The position numbers and the translations under genes are program-made. The notes beneath the pieces were generated by a model, which ran no database searches, had not been told where the DNA came from, and saw only the letters and a program-made list of their open reading frames with translations. Below, piece after piece: positions 9,191 through 19,916 of a stretch of 64,000 bases of DNA (position 1 is the stretch's first letter; each line of letters starts with the position of its first letter). This DNA comes from Streptomyces antioxidans. Its GTDB lineage: Bacteria; Actinomycetota; Actinomycetes; Streptomycetales; Streptomycetaceae. Where the stretch lies: NCBI RefSeq assembly GCF_000968685.2, contig NZ_LAKD02000011.1, positions 1 through 64,000 of the forward strand, given 5' to 3'.

Positions 9191-9880
9191 GTGGACATCG
9201 TCGTCAAGGGCCGTAAAACTGAGGTGCCCGAGCGGTTCCGGAAGCACGTGGCCGAGAAGCTGAAGCTGGATAAGATCCAGAAGCTCGACGGCAAGGTGAT
9301 CAGCCTCGACGTCGAGGTGTCCAAGGAGCACAACCCGCGGCAGTCCGACCGCGCCGACCGGGTGGAGATCACGCTCCGCTCGCGCGGCCCGGTGATCCGG
9401 GCGGAGGCCGCCGCTGCCGATCCGTACGCGGCGCTGGACCTTGCGGCCAGCAAGCTGGAAGCACGGATGCGCAAGCAGCACGACAAGCGCCATACGCGCC
9501 GTGGCAACGGTCGGATTCCGGCCAGCGACGTGGCCATCACCGTGCCCAACGCGGCGCGCATCAACGGGCATGGCGACATCGCCCCCCAGCGCACGGCGGA
9601 AACCGTCCCCACCACCCGGATGGGCCCCCTGGAAGTCCAGGGCGAAGGCCCCCTGGTGGTCCGGGAGAAGACCCATGCCGCGGCTCCCATGACGCTCGAC
9701 CAGGCTCTCTATGAGATGGAGCTGGTCGGGCACGACTTCTATCTGTTCGTCGACTCCGACACCAATCGACCCAGTGTCGTCTACCGGCGGCATGGCTATG
9801 ACTACGGGGTGATTCATCTTCAGCCGGAGGCGTTTGTCGGAGAGGCGGCCGGCGGCGCCGGTGGCGCACTCGGCGGCTGA
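9191..9880 (+). CDS. hpf: Ribosome hibernation-promoting factor, long form
   Basis: Long HPF binds the 30S subunit in stationary phase and pairs ribosomes into inactive 100S dimers. The 229-residue protein has the N-terminal RaiA/HPF fold (residues 1-105, starting MDIVVKGRK), a variable linker (~110-165) and the C-terminal dimerisation domain. The latter includes the typical TLDQALYEMELVGHDFYLFV strand and the ending YDYGVIHLQPE. Length and two-domain layout are those of the long form. The GTG at 9191 is taken as start because the sequence matches the family N-terminus exactly there. A terminator follows, so it appears to be monocistronic. Confidence 0.96.
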   Translation: MDIVVKGRKTEVPERFRKHVAEKLKLDKIQKLDGKVISLDVEVSKEHNPRQSDRADRVEITLRSRGPVIRAEAAAADPYAALDLAASKLEARMRKQHDKRHTRRGNGRIPASDVAITVPNAARINGHGDIAPQRTAETVPTTRMGPLEVQGEGPLVVREKTHAAAPMTLDQALYEMELVGHDFYLFVDSDTNRPSVVYRRHGYDYGVIHLQPEAFVGEAAGGAGGALGG

Positions 9881-9891
9881 CCGAGAGATTC

Positions 9892-9937
9892 AGCCGAATC
9901 CAGCCTGACACGTAAGCCGAATCCAGCCTGACATGTA
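9892..9937 (+). repeat. Two tandem 23-bp copies after hpf
   Basis: AGCCGAATCCAGCCTGACAC plus GTA is followed at once by a second copy differing at one base. The pair lies between the hpf stop and the terminator hairpin. It could bind a protein or RNA, or be a simple duplication; I see nothing that decides. Confidence 0.85.
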
Positions 9938-9939
9938 AG

Positions 9940-9977
9940 AGGTGCCCCGGAGCGCCCGTGCGCCCCCCGGGGCACCT
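9940..9977 (+). terminator. hpf terminator
   Basis: An 11-bp perfect stem AGGTGCCCCGG (9940-9950) pairs with CCGGGGCACCT (9967-9977) around a 16-nt loop. There is no U-tract, as is usual for streptomycete terminators. The following 145 bp to the next start carry that gene's leader. Confidence 0.75.
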
Positions 9978-10123
9978 CCGTGCGACCACGGCGGGACCAT
10001 GACGCCGTCCGGGCATGAAATCATGGCCGGGCGGCCAACCGGTGTACCGAAAGCACCGGTTGACGCCAGACCGAGTGCACCCAAGGTGCGGACCGCAAGG
10101 GCCAGCCTTCAGGGGGAGGAACG

Positions 10124-10873
10124 ATGGCGGACAGCTTCGGGCCCGTGTCCGACGCCGGTGAAGACCATGGCGTCGGTCCGGACGGGGGCGAGCCGCGCGG
10201 CGAACCGCGCAAGGAGCCGATTCGGGTCCTCGTCGTGGACGACCATGCGCTCTTCCGGCGTGGGCTGGAGATCGTCCTGGCCCAGGAGGAGGACATCCAG
10301 GTCGTCGGCGAGGCGGGGGACGGGGCCGAGGCCGTGGACAAGGCGGCGGACCTGCTGCCGGACATCGTCCTGATGGATGTGCGGATGCCCAAGCGCGGGG
10401 GGATCGAGGCCTGCACCGCCATCAAGGAGGTGGCACCCAGCGCCAAGATCATCATGCTGACGATCAGCGATGAGGAAGCCGATCTCTACGACGCGATCAA
10501 GGCGGGGGCCACGGGCTATCTGCTGAAGGAGATCTCGACCGACGAGGTCTCGACCGCGATCCGGGCGGTGGCGGACGGCCAGTCGCAGATCAGCCCGTCG
10601 ATGGCGGCCAAGCTGCTGACCGAGTTCAAGTCGATGATCCAGCGCACCGACGAGCGGCGGCTGGTGCCCGCGCCCCGGCTCACCGACCGGGAGCTGGAGG
10701 TGCTCAAGCTGGTGGCGACCGGAATGAACAACCGGGATATCGCCAAGGAGCTGTTCATCAGCGAGAACACCGTGAAGAACCACGTGCGCAACATCCTGGA
10801 GAAGCTGCAGCTGCACTCCAGGATGGAGGCCGTGGTGTACGCGATGCGGGAGAAGATCCTCGAGATCAGGTAA
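10124..10873 (+). CDS. NarL/LuxR-family response regulator (apparently orphan)
   Basis: This 249-residue response regulator has a receiver domain at ~33-150, with acidic residues DD39-40, phospho-acceptor Asp85 and conserved Lys135. A C-terminal LuxR-type helix-turn-helix (~182-245) includes the recognition segment NNRDIAKELFISENTVKNH. A hydrophilic 30-residue N-terminal extension precedes the receiver. ATG 10124 has a strong GGGGGAGGAACG ribosome site. No histidine kinase is adjacent, so the partner is elsewhere or absent. It sits downstream of hpf in its own transcription unit. The DNA targets cannot be read from the sequence. Confidence 0.93.
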   Translation: MADSFGPVSDAGEDHGVGPDGGEPRGEPRKEPIRVLVVDDHALFRRGLEIVLAQEEDIQVVGEAGDGAEAVDKAADLLPDIVLMDVRMPKRGGIEACTAIKEVAPSAKIIMLTISDEEADLYDAIKAGATGYLLKEISTDEVSTAIRAVADGQSQISPSMAAKLLTEFKSMIQRTDERRLVPAPRLTDRELEVLKLVATGMNNRDIAKELFISENTVKNHVRNILEKLQLHSRMEAVVYAMREKILEIR

Positions 10874-10880
10874 GGGCTAG

Positions 10881-10905
10881 CCGGGGCCCGCGGCCCGGGC
10901 CCCGG
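10881..10905. terminator. Hairpin between convergent genes
   Basis: A 10-bp perfect stem CCGGGGCCCG (10881-10890) pairs with CGGGCCCCGG (10896-10905), with a 5-nt loop. It lies in the 68-bp gap between the convergent regulator and glycosylase genes and is probably bidirectional. Confidence 0.65.
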
Positions 10906-10941
10906 GGCCGGGAGCCCCGGGGGAGCCCAGGCCGGGTCGGT

Positions 10942-12138
10942 TCAGGCGACCGCCGCCGAGACCGCCGCCGCGAGCGGTGCGGACAGCTCCGGGCGGTCCA
11001 CGCGCTCGACCCGTACGGCGTCACAGCCCACCCACTCGGCAGCCTCCCGCAGCGCCTGCGCCATGGGGGCCACGGCCTTCGGCGACTCCAGGGACACCTG
11101 CCGGGCGACCAGGGTCGTCCCCTCCCGGCCCGGATCGACCCGGCCCAGCAGCCGCCCGCCCGACAGCAGCGGCATGGCGAAGTAGCCATAGATCCGCTTG
11201 GGCCTGGGCACATACGCCTCCAGCCGATGGCTGAAGCCGAAGATCCGCTCGGTGCGCGCCCGGTCCCATATCAGCGAGTCGAAGGGCGACAGCAGGGTGG
11301 TGCGGTGTCGGCCGCGCGGCGGGGTGGCCAGCGCCTCGGGGTCCGCCCAGGCCGGTTTGTCCCAGCCTTCGACCGCCACCGGCACCAGCCCCGAGTCCGC
11401 GATCACCGCCTCCACCTGCTCGCCCTTGAGCCGGTGGTAGTCGGCAATGTCCGCCCGCGTGCCCACGCCCAGGGACTGCCCGGCCAGCCGCACCAGCCGG
11501 CGCAGACACTCCAGGTCGTCCAGGTCGTCATGGAGCAGGGCGTCCGGCACGGCGCGCTCCGCCAGGTCGTACACCCGCCTCCAGCCGCGCCGCTCGACGC
11601 ACACCACCTCGCCGAACATCAGCGCCCGCTCGACCGCGACCTTCGCCGCCGACCAGTCCCACCACGGCCCCCCGTTCTTGGCCCCGCCCAGCTCCGTGGC
11701 GGTCAGCGGGCCTTCCGTGCGCAGCTGCTTCACCACCGTCTCGTACACCCCGTCGGGCAGCTCGTGGTTCCAGTGCGGACGGACGCGGTAGGCGCGGCGC
11801 CGGAAGGCGAAGTGCGGCCACTCCTCGATCGGCAGCACACAGGCGGCATGCGACCAGTACTCGAAGGCGTGGGTGCCGGTCCAGTACGCCGACTCGACCG
11901 TCTTACGGCCGACCGCGCCCAGCCGTGCGTACGGAATCAGCTCATGGGAGCGGGCCAGCACCGAGATCGTGTCCAACTGCACCGCGCCCAGGTGACGCAA
12001 CACGCCCCGCACCCCGCCACGCCGGTCGGGGGCGCCCAGCAGCCCCTGGGCGCGCAGTGCTATCCGCCGCGCCTCATCGGCGGAGAGGGTGGCCTCGGGC
12101 TTGCGGTCCACGGTGGACCCGGTGGCGGCGTTCGTCAT
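10942..12138 (-). CDS. YcaQ/AlkX-type winged-helix DNA glycosylase
   Basis: The protein belongs to the HTH_42 (YcaQ/AlkZ) superfamily of bacterial DNA glycosylases, which remove bulky alkyl lesions and unhook interstrand crosslinks. It has 398 residues counted from ATG 12138 (MTNAATG); the frame is open for 39 more codons upstream without family similarity. The catalytic position reads GAVQLDTIS, so Gln54-x-Asp56. This QxD form marks the AlkX/YcaQ branch, while the AlkZ self-resistance branch has QxQ. Downstream segments RSHELIPYARLG, FEYWSHAACVLP and the C-terminal LLSPFDSLIWDR are family features. No antibiotic cluster is adjacent, which favours general repair. Substrate is inferred. Confidence 0.85.
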   Translation of the reverse strand: MTNAATGSTVDRKPEATLSADEARRIALRAQGLLGAPDRRGGVRGVLRHLGAVQLDTISVLARSHELIPYARLGAVGRKTVESAYWTGTHAFEYWSHAACVLPIEEWPHFAFRRRAYRVRPHWNHELPDGVYETVVKQLRTEGPLTATELGGAKNGGPWWDWSAAKVAVERALMFGEVVCVERRGWRRVYDLAERAVPDALLHDDLDDLECLRRLVRLAGQSLGVGTRADIADYHRLKGEQVEAVIADSGLVPVAVEGWDKPAWADPEALATPPRGRHRTTLLSPFDSLIWDRARTERIFGFSHRLEAYVPRPKRIYGYFAMPLLSGGRLLGRVDPGREGTTLVARQVSLESPKAVAPMAQALREAAEWVGCDAVRVERVDRPELSAPLAAAVSAAVA

Positions 12139-12262
12139 GAGCGTCACCGTAGTAGCACCCACTGACAACGCGGCCCGCAGACGGCCAACGGCACCCTCAG
12201 GCGACCGACGCCGCCCCCAGCCGGACGTCCACTCCGCCCTCAGCCAGAGGTCCATGCCGTCC

Positions 12263-12919
12263 TCAGGCGGTCGCCCTCGCCGTGGATGCCCGGCCGGACG
12301 CCCCCGGCCCCTGGGGCGCGTTGGCCGCCTCCGACGCCTTGGCGGGCAGATACGGCGTCGTCGACGGCAGCCCCCAGTCGGAGGGCAGCAGCGCGCCCCG
12401 CCAGGCGTCCCGCCGGGTCCCCTGGTGGACGATCCGGGCGCGGTCCGTCCCCTCCATCCGGAAGCCCACGCCGAGGGCGACCGCCCGCGAGCCCTCGTTC
12501 CCGGCCTCGCTGCACCACTCCAGGCGCTCCACCCCGAGCCGGGTAAACGCCCAGTCGATCACGGCCCGTGCCGCCTCGCCCGTATAGCCGTGCCGCCGCC
12601 GCTCGCGCACCGTCCAGTAGCCCAGCTCGGCCTGGTGCTCGGGAGTGCGCAGATGGGCCAGCCGCACCAGGCCCATGGCGCCGACGAGGGCGCCGTCACC
12701 CTTGGTGAGCACCGCGAAGTCGTAGGTCACGTCGTCACGCCAGTTCTCGGGGCAGATCCGGCCGGTGAAGTCCGCCGCGTGCTCCCGTTCGTACGGGGAG
12801 GGCACGGTGGTCCATCGCTGGATGTCCGGATCCTGACAAGCGGCGAAGACCGCGTCCGCGTCGGAAGGGCGGAAGGGGCGCAGGACCAGACGCTCGGTGG
12901 TGAGGGTGACAGGCTCCAT
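12263..12919 (-). CDS. GNAT-family N-acetyltransferase (RimJ/RimL-like)
   Basis: This 218-residue GCN5-related acetyltransferase starts LTTERLVLRPFRPSDADAVF, the typical opening of RimJ/RimL-type enzymes that acetylate ribosomal-protein N-termini or small amines. The acetyl-CoA loop region RERRRHGYTGEAARAVIDWA lies near residues 110-130. ATG 12919 was chosen because the family similarity begins there; about 60 in-frame codons upstream read into the divergent secA leader. It lies 124 bp downstream of the glycosylase gene's stop-to-start interval, on the same strand. The acceptor substrate is unknown. Confidence 0.88.
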   Translation of the reverse strand: MEPVTLTTERLVLRPFRPSDADAVFAACQDPDIQRWTTVPSPYEREHAADFTGRICPENWRDDVTYDFAVLTKGDGALVGAMGLVRLAHLRTPEHQAELGYWTVRERRRHGYTGEAARAVIDWAFTRLGVERLEWCSEAGNEGSRAVALGVGFRMEGTDRARIVHQGTRRDAWRGALLPSDWGLPSTTPYLPAKASEAANAPQGPGASGRASTARATA

Positions 12920-13161
12920 GCGACCCGAGTCTGCGCCGCCGTCGTCACCCACCGCGAGCGGTTTCGGTGAATTGGAGGGCACCTGTGGGGCCCCTCGGGC
13001 GTTGACACGGTGAGGTGACATCCGGTCCTCGTGGTGACGGACCTCCCGGCGTGCCGGGGTCTGTCTTACGATGGCCGTTGCGGCGGGGCCTGCGCCCCTT
13101 GACAATGCCGCGCCAGCGCACCCCGACCGTGCCAGGCCCGACCGGCAAGGAGCCAGCCTAC

Positions 13162-16017
<2,856 letters not shown>

Positions 16018-16036
16018 TCCATCGGTTGTGGTGGAT

Positions 16037-16074
16037 GGGCCGGGGTGCCACGCGAGGGCGTGGCACCCCGGCCC
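16037..16074 (+). terminator. secA terminator
   Basis: A perfect 17-bp stem (16037-16053 with 16058-16074) around a GAGG loop, 19 bases after the secA stop. A second smaller hairpin (around 16159-16187, GCCCCTGGAC with GTCCAGGGGC) follows; such GGGGCTCCGCCCCTGG elements recur in streptomycete intergenic DNA. Confidence 0.93.
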
Positions 16075-16200
16075 GTTGCGTTGTGCCCTGCGGGGGGTGG
16101 TGTGGGGGCGCATGTGGATCTTTCCCCTCCCCGCCCCTACCCGATACCAGGGGCTCCGCCCCTGGACCCCGGAGTCCAGGGGCGAAACCGTACTTCGGCC

Positions 16201-17304
16201 CTAGGCGAGTGGGCCGAGGTCGATCGCGGCGCAGCGCCAGCGGGTGTCGGCGCCGAGCTCGAGCCGGAACGCGAGCGCTGTGAGCCGGTCTCCGGAGGCG
16301 ATCCGGGCGAACGCCTCGATCACCCCGTGCCGGGGTTGGTACTCGCCACAGCGCCGCACCACGGGCGCTGTGGCCCGCTCTCCGGCGGGGCGCAGCGGGG
16401 CACGCGGGGCGAGCTCGACCAGCTGGTCGTACGCGGCCGGGAGGGCGTGCCCGAGGAGGGTGTGGACGGGGCGCTGACCGCTGAGGGTGAGCACCAGCCG
16501 GTTGGCGAACCAGTAGCGCGGCAGCCGGTCCCGCTCCCGCCACGCCGCGGCGGCCGCGGCTGACCGCGATACGGCCGCGGCGCGGTGCGCGGCCGTGCCG
16601 CGTAGCGGGGCCGTGGTGGGGGGTGCCGCGCTGTTTGGCGGGGTGCTGGGGCGTCGGGGGTCTTTGCGGCCCGGAGGGCCGCTTCGCCCACGCCGCCGTG
16701 CCCCCTCCCCGACCCGGGCCCCGGTCCCTGCCCTCGCCCCGGTCCCTGCCCTCGCCCCGGTCTCTGCCCGGGTTCGGGCTCCCGTCTCGGTCCTGGTCTT
16801 GGTGCCCGTCTGGGCTCCGGCTCCCGTCTCGGTCCTGGTCTTGGTGCCCGTCTGGGCTCCGGCTCCCGTCTCGGTCCTGGTCTTGGTGCCCGCCTGGGCT
16901 CCGGCTCCCGTCTCGGTCCCGGTCCTGGTGCCCGCCCCGGCTCCGGGCCCTGCCCCTGCCCCGGCTCCGGGCTCGGTCCCGGGCCTGGTCCCGGTTCGGG
17001 CTCCCGCTCCGGTCCCGGTCTCCGGCCCGTCCCCGACCGCCGTCCCGGTCCCCGTCCCCGCCCCGCTCCCGGTCTCCGGCCCGCGCGCTGTCCCGGCCCT
17101 TGGCCCGGTCCTGGCACCGCCCCAGGCCTCCGTCTCCGGCCCGGTCCCGCCCTCGGCTCGGGCACCTGGGCGCGGCCTTACCCCCGTCCCGGCACCTGGC
17201 TCCGGCCTTGCTCCTGCCCCGGCCCCTGGTTCCGGCCTTGCTTCGGTGTATGCCGTGGCTGTGGTCGTTGTGGGTTGGTTTGTTTCGTGGACGCTCTCTT
17301 TCAT
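16201..17304 (-). CDS. Rv3235-family protein with a long Gly/Thr/Ala repeat tail
   Basis: The C-terminal ~120 residues form the actinobacterial Rv3235 domain: AAAAAAWRERDRLPRYWFAN, then LVLTLSGQRPVHTLLGHALP, ending LAFRLELGADTRWRCAAIDLG. The domain has no known activity and is conserved near secA in mycobacteria and streptomycetes. The start is taken at ATG 17304 (MKESVHETNQ); upstream in-frame sequence lacks similarity. Residues ~25-230 are a disordered repeat region (GTGTETGAGAQ-like) that includes four 14-residue tandem copies. Most family members have much shorter N-termini. It is transcribed towards secA. Confidence 0.85.
   Translation of the reverse strand: MKESVHETNQPTTTTATAYTEARPEPGAGAGARPEPGAGTGVRPRPGARAEGGTGPETEAWGGARTGPRAGTARGPETGSGAGTGTGTAVGDGPETGTGAGARTGTRPGTEPGAGAGAGPGAGAGTRTGTETGAGAQAGTKTRTETGAGAQTGTKTRTETGAGAQTGTKTRTETGARTRAETGARAGTGARAGTGARVGEGARRRGRSGPPGRKDPRRPSTPPNSAAPPTTAPLRGTAAHRAAAVSRSAAAAAAWRERDRLPRYWFANRLVLTLSGQRPVHTLLGHALPAAYDQLVELAPRAPLRPAGERATAPVVRRCGEYQPRHGVIEAFARIASGDRLTALAFRLELGADTRWRCAAIDLGPLA
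16777..16944 (-). repeat. Four 42-bp tandem repeats inside the Rv3235-family gene
   Basis: The units begin at 16777, 16819, 16861 and 16903, each starting GGCTCCCGTCTCGGTC. The first two are identical, the third differs at one base and the fourth at a few. The unit is 14 codons, so copy-number change keeps frame. Shorter GGCTCCGGTCCCG-like repeats surround it from ~16720 to 17250. Confidence 0.95.
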
Positions 17305-17525
17305 GCGCCTCGCCCCGTTCTGCGGTCTCTCCGGCTCGGTTGAATACCGGGCGGTAGCTTTCGTCGGAGAGTCTTCTATCGGCGGGTATTCGGGGTTCGC
17401 AATGCGCTTGGCGTGGGGGCGCCGTCGGGGGTGCGGTTCACCTATTCGGGGGGTGGGGCGGGTCATCGGGCCCGGTCATCGGCTCGAGTGCGGGTCGGTC
17501 TCGTCCTCGTACGGCAGCGGCGGTC

Positions 17526-17548
17526 CCGGTCCCCCGAAAGGGGACCGG
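17526..17548 (+). other. Stable hairpin in the leader of the DUF6912-like gene
   Basis: The 325-bp interval between two divergent genes contains a perfect 9-bp stem CCGGTCCCC (17526-17534) with GGGGACCGG (17540-17548) and a CGAAA loop. The rest of the interval has moderately AT-rich blocks near 17340-17410 that may hold the promoters. Role of the hairpin unknown. Confidence 0.6.
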
Positions 17549-17629
17549 CGGCCTTCGCGGAAGGGGCGGGCCCGGGGGGCGGACGATCGTATGCTGGATG
17601 CCTATTGGTCTCTGATGAAAGCGGCAGCC

Positions 17630-18136
17630 ATGCGCGTCTACGTCCCCCTGACCCTCTCCGGTCTCGCCGAGGCGTACAAGGAGGGCCACCTGGGGCCGAC
17701 GCCGTTGACCGCCTACGCGGTCACCCCGGCGCTCCGCGAGTGGTACGTGTCCGACGACATCGAGGAGCTGGAGTACGCGGCGCTGAGCCGGGCCGCGCAG
17801 GCGTCGCTGCGGCTGCTCGCCGTCGACCCCCGGGTGCCCCGCCGCCGGGTCGTGGTGGCCGTGGACGTGCCCGACGGGCAGGCGGTCGCCGATCCGGACC
17901 GGGGGCTCGACCAGTCCGCGCTGGGCGAGGTGCGGATCGAGGCCGCCATACCGCTCGCGAAGGCCGCCGCCGTGCACCTGGACGCCGACGACGCCGAGCA
18001 GGACGTCGCCGCGGCCGCCGACGCGCTCGGCGCTGCGGATCTCGGCGACGACGACGCGCAGTTCACCGTGGACGGCGCCGAGGACCATGAACTGCTGTGG
18101 TACGCCACCCAGGAGATCCCCAACCTGATCGAGTGA
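17630..18136 (+). CDS. DUF6912-like small conserved actinobacterial protein
   Basis: This 168-residue acidic protein opens MRVYVPLTLSGLAEAYKEGH and contains HTPL-type core motifs (PTPLTAYAVTPALREWY; ELEYAALSRAAQASLRLL). These are typical of a conserved actinobacterial family annotated DUF6912, with no known function. No membrane segment or signal peptide is present. ATG 17630 fits the family start; in-frame ATGs at 17615 and 17591 are possible but add unconserved residues. It precedes the HAD gene by 35 bp and is probably co-transcribed with it. Confidence 0.82.
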   Translation: MRVYVPLTLSGLAEAYKEGHLGPTPLTAYAVTPALREWYVSDDIEELEYAALSRAAQASLRLLAVDPRVPRRRVVVAVDVPDGQAVADPDRGLDQSALGEVRIEAAIPLAKAAAVHLDADDAEQDVAAAADALGAADLGDDDAQFTVDGAEDHELLWYATQEIPNLIE

Positions 18137-18171
18137 TGCCCGCTGTCCGACCCTCCGGGTACGGTCGTGGA

Positions 18172-18840
18172 ATGGGGAACAACCACGTGACGCACCTCGT
18201 CTGGGACTGGAACGGCACCCTGCTCCACGACATCGACGCCGTGATATCGGCGACGAACGCCTCGTTCCAGGAGATCGGACTGCCGCCGATCACCCTCGAG
18301 CGCTATCGCGACCTCTACTGCGTCCCGGTGCCCCGTTTCTACGAGCGGCTGATGGGGCGGCTGCCCACCGACGAGGAGTGGACGGTCATGGACGGGGTGT
18401 TCCACCGGCACTACTGGGCGCTGGCCGAGACCGCCGGGCTGGCGCTCGGCGCCCGGCAGCTGCTCACCGAGTGGCAGGAGGCGGGTCTCACCCAGTCCCT
18501 GTGCTCACTGGCCCCGCACGAGTATTTGCTCCCCCTGGTGCGGACGCATGGCATCGAGCGCCATTTCGTCCGCGTGGACGGCCGCACCGGGCAGAGCAAC
18601 ACCGGCAAGGCCGAGCAGATGATGCGCCATATCGCCGCGCTGGAGGGGATGCCGCCGCAGCGGATGGTGGTGATCGGGGACGCCCTGGACGACGCGGTGG
18701 CGGCGCGGCACGTGGGGGCGCGGGCCGTGCTTTACACGGGCGGTTCGCACAGCCGGGCCAGCCTGGAGGCGGCCGGGGTGCCGGTCGTGGACACGCTCGA
18801 GGAGGCCGTACGGGAGGCCGAGCGCATGGCCGACGAGTGA
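18172..18840 (+). CDS. HAD-family hydrolase (phosphoglycolate phosphatase-like)
   Basis: This 222-residue haloacid-dehalogenase-type phosphatase carries motif I as VWDWNGTLLHD near residue 13, motif II as SLCSLAPHEY and motif III/IV as KAEQMMRH followed by VVIGDALDDAVAARHVGA. The second Asp of the usual DxDGT is Asn here (DWNGT). This variant recurs in some actinobacterial HAD proteins, but it removes the canonical acid/base residue. ATG 18172 gives MGNNHVTHLVWD; the longer frame overlaps the preceding gene. The substrate is unknown. It converges on the PfpI gene across a 55-bp gap without a clear terminator. Confidence 0.87.
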   Translation: MGNNHVTHLVWDWNGTLLHDIDAVISATNASFQEIGLPPITLERYRDLYCVPVPRFYERLMGRLPTDEEWTVMDGVFHRHYWALAETAGLALGARQLLTEWQEAGLTQSLCSLAPHEYLLPLVRTHGIERHFVRVDGRTGQSNTGKAEQMMRHIAALEGMPPQRMVVIGDALDDAVAARHVGARAVLYTGGSHSRASLEAAGVPVVDTLEEAVREAERMADE

Positions 18841-18895
18841 GCCGGGGCCGCACCGCCCTTGCCTCCCCCCGCTCGCTCGCCACGCCCCCGTCCCC

Positions 18896-19462
18896 TCACA
18901 CCACCGGCGCCCTCGACCGCAGCGCCGCCAGGAACTCCCGCATCCACGCCGGATGGTCCGGCCACGCCCGTGACGAGATCAGCGTCCCGTCGACCACGAC
19001 CTCCGCGTCCTGGTACTCCGCCCCCGCCGCCTGCATGTCCGGCTCCAGCGCCGGATACGCGGTGACCCGCCGCCCGCTCAGGCCGCCCACGGCCGCTGTC
19101 AGCAGCGGGCCGTGGCAGATCTGTGCCACCAGCTTGTCCGCGTCGAAGAACGCCTTGCAGATCTTGCGCAGCTCGGGGTCGTTCCGCAGATACTCCGGGG
19201 CCCGGCCGCCCGGGATCACCAGGGCGGTGTACTGCCCGGGGTCCACCTCGGAGAAGGCCAGGTCGGCGGGGATCGTGTAGCCCGGCTTCTCGGTGTAGGT
19301 GTCGAAGCCCTCCTCGAAGTCATGGACCACCAGGCGCAGCGTCTTGCGGCTCGGGGCCGCGATATGAACCTCGTACCCCTCCTCGCGCAGCCGCTGGTAC
19401 GGGTAGAGCACCTCCAGCGATTCGGCCGCGTCGCCGGTCACCAGAAGGATCTTCGGAGCCAT
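18896..19462 (-). CDS. DJ-1/PfpI family protein
   Basis: This 188-residue class I glutamine-amidotransferase-like protein resembles PfpI/YhbO deglycase-protease proteins. It has the nucleophile elbow AQICHGPLL (Cys ~115), the acidic partner region PGGRAPEYLRNDPELRK and the LRLVVHDFEEG segment. ATG 19462 has an excellent GGAGGTGGGCGGC ribosome site; the longer open frame lacks one. Family activities include protein or nucleotide deglycation and stress protection; which applies here is inference. It is divergent from the glutamate dehydrogenase gene. Confidence 0.9.
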   Translation of the reverse strand: MAPKILLVTGDAAESLEVLYPYQRLREEGYEVHIAAPSRKTLRLVVHDFEEGFDTYTEKPGYTIPADLAFSEVDPGQYTALVIPGGRAPEYLRNDPELRKICKAFFDADKLVAQICHGPLLTAAVGGLSGRRVTAYPALEPDMQAAGAEYQDAEVVVDGTLISSRAWPDHPAWMREFLAALRSRAPVV

Positions 19463-19916
19463 GCCGCCCACCTCCAGGTCCACGCCTACCACCGTGCTTA
19501 CCACCGTCCAGATCACGGTGCATCCGCGCCCGCGCTGTGCCAAGAGGGCGTGAGCGGAGCATCATCGGCCCGTGCGCCGCCCCGGGTCGCTGTCCATTTC
19601 GTCAAACTTCAGGGCCCGGTTTTGTACACGAACGGCTCATGACGCCCCCCTGGGGTGGAGCGATAGCCTTACTGCGTGATCAGCGCGATAGTCCGTGAGG
19701 GCAACGAGGCCCTCGCTCCGCGCCCGGCGCCCCAGCGGCCCCGGGCCCGAGCCGCCGCTGACCCGTGGCGCGTGGGGTCTTGGTCACTTACGGCCCAGTA
19801 CGCCCCGGCCATTTCCCGATCCGGCATACCGTCGTTCACGACCGGATTTTTCGCGTCGCGGCGTCATGCCAACCCCATCGATGTCACGCAACGGCGCGCG
19901 ACAGGAGCCAGAGGAC
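19463..19916. promoter_or_regulatory. Divergent regulatory interval upstream of NAD-GDH and pfpI-like gene
   Basis: This 454-bp gap has no supportable gene. It must hold the promoters of both divergent genes. AT-richer patches lie near 19595-19640 and 19830-19870. I cannot assign -10/-35 elements with confidence and see no clear operator palindrome or riboswitch. Confidence 0.5.

Noticed and set aside
16159-16187. Mobile-element end from the GGGGCTCCGCCCCTGG sequence after secA
   Set aside because: This sequence type is a frequent intergenic hairpin in streptomycetes; no transposase or target duplication is nearby.
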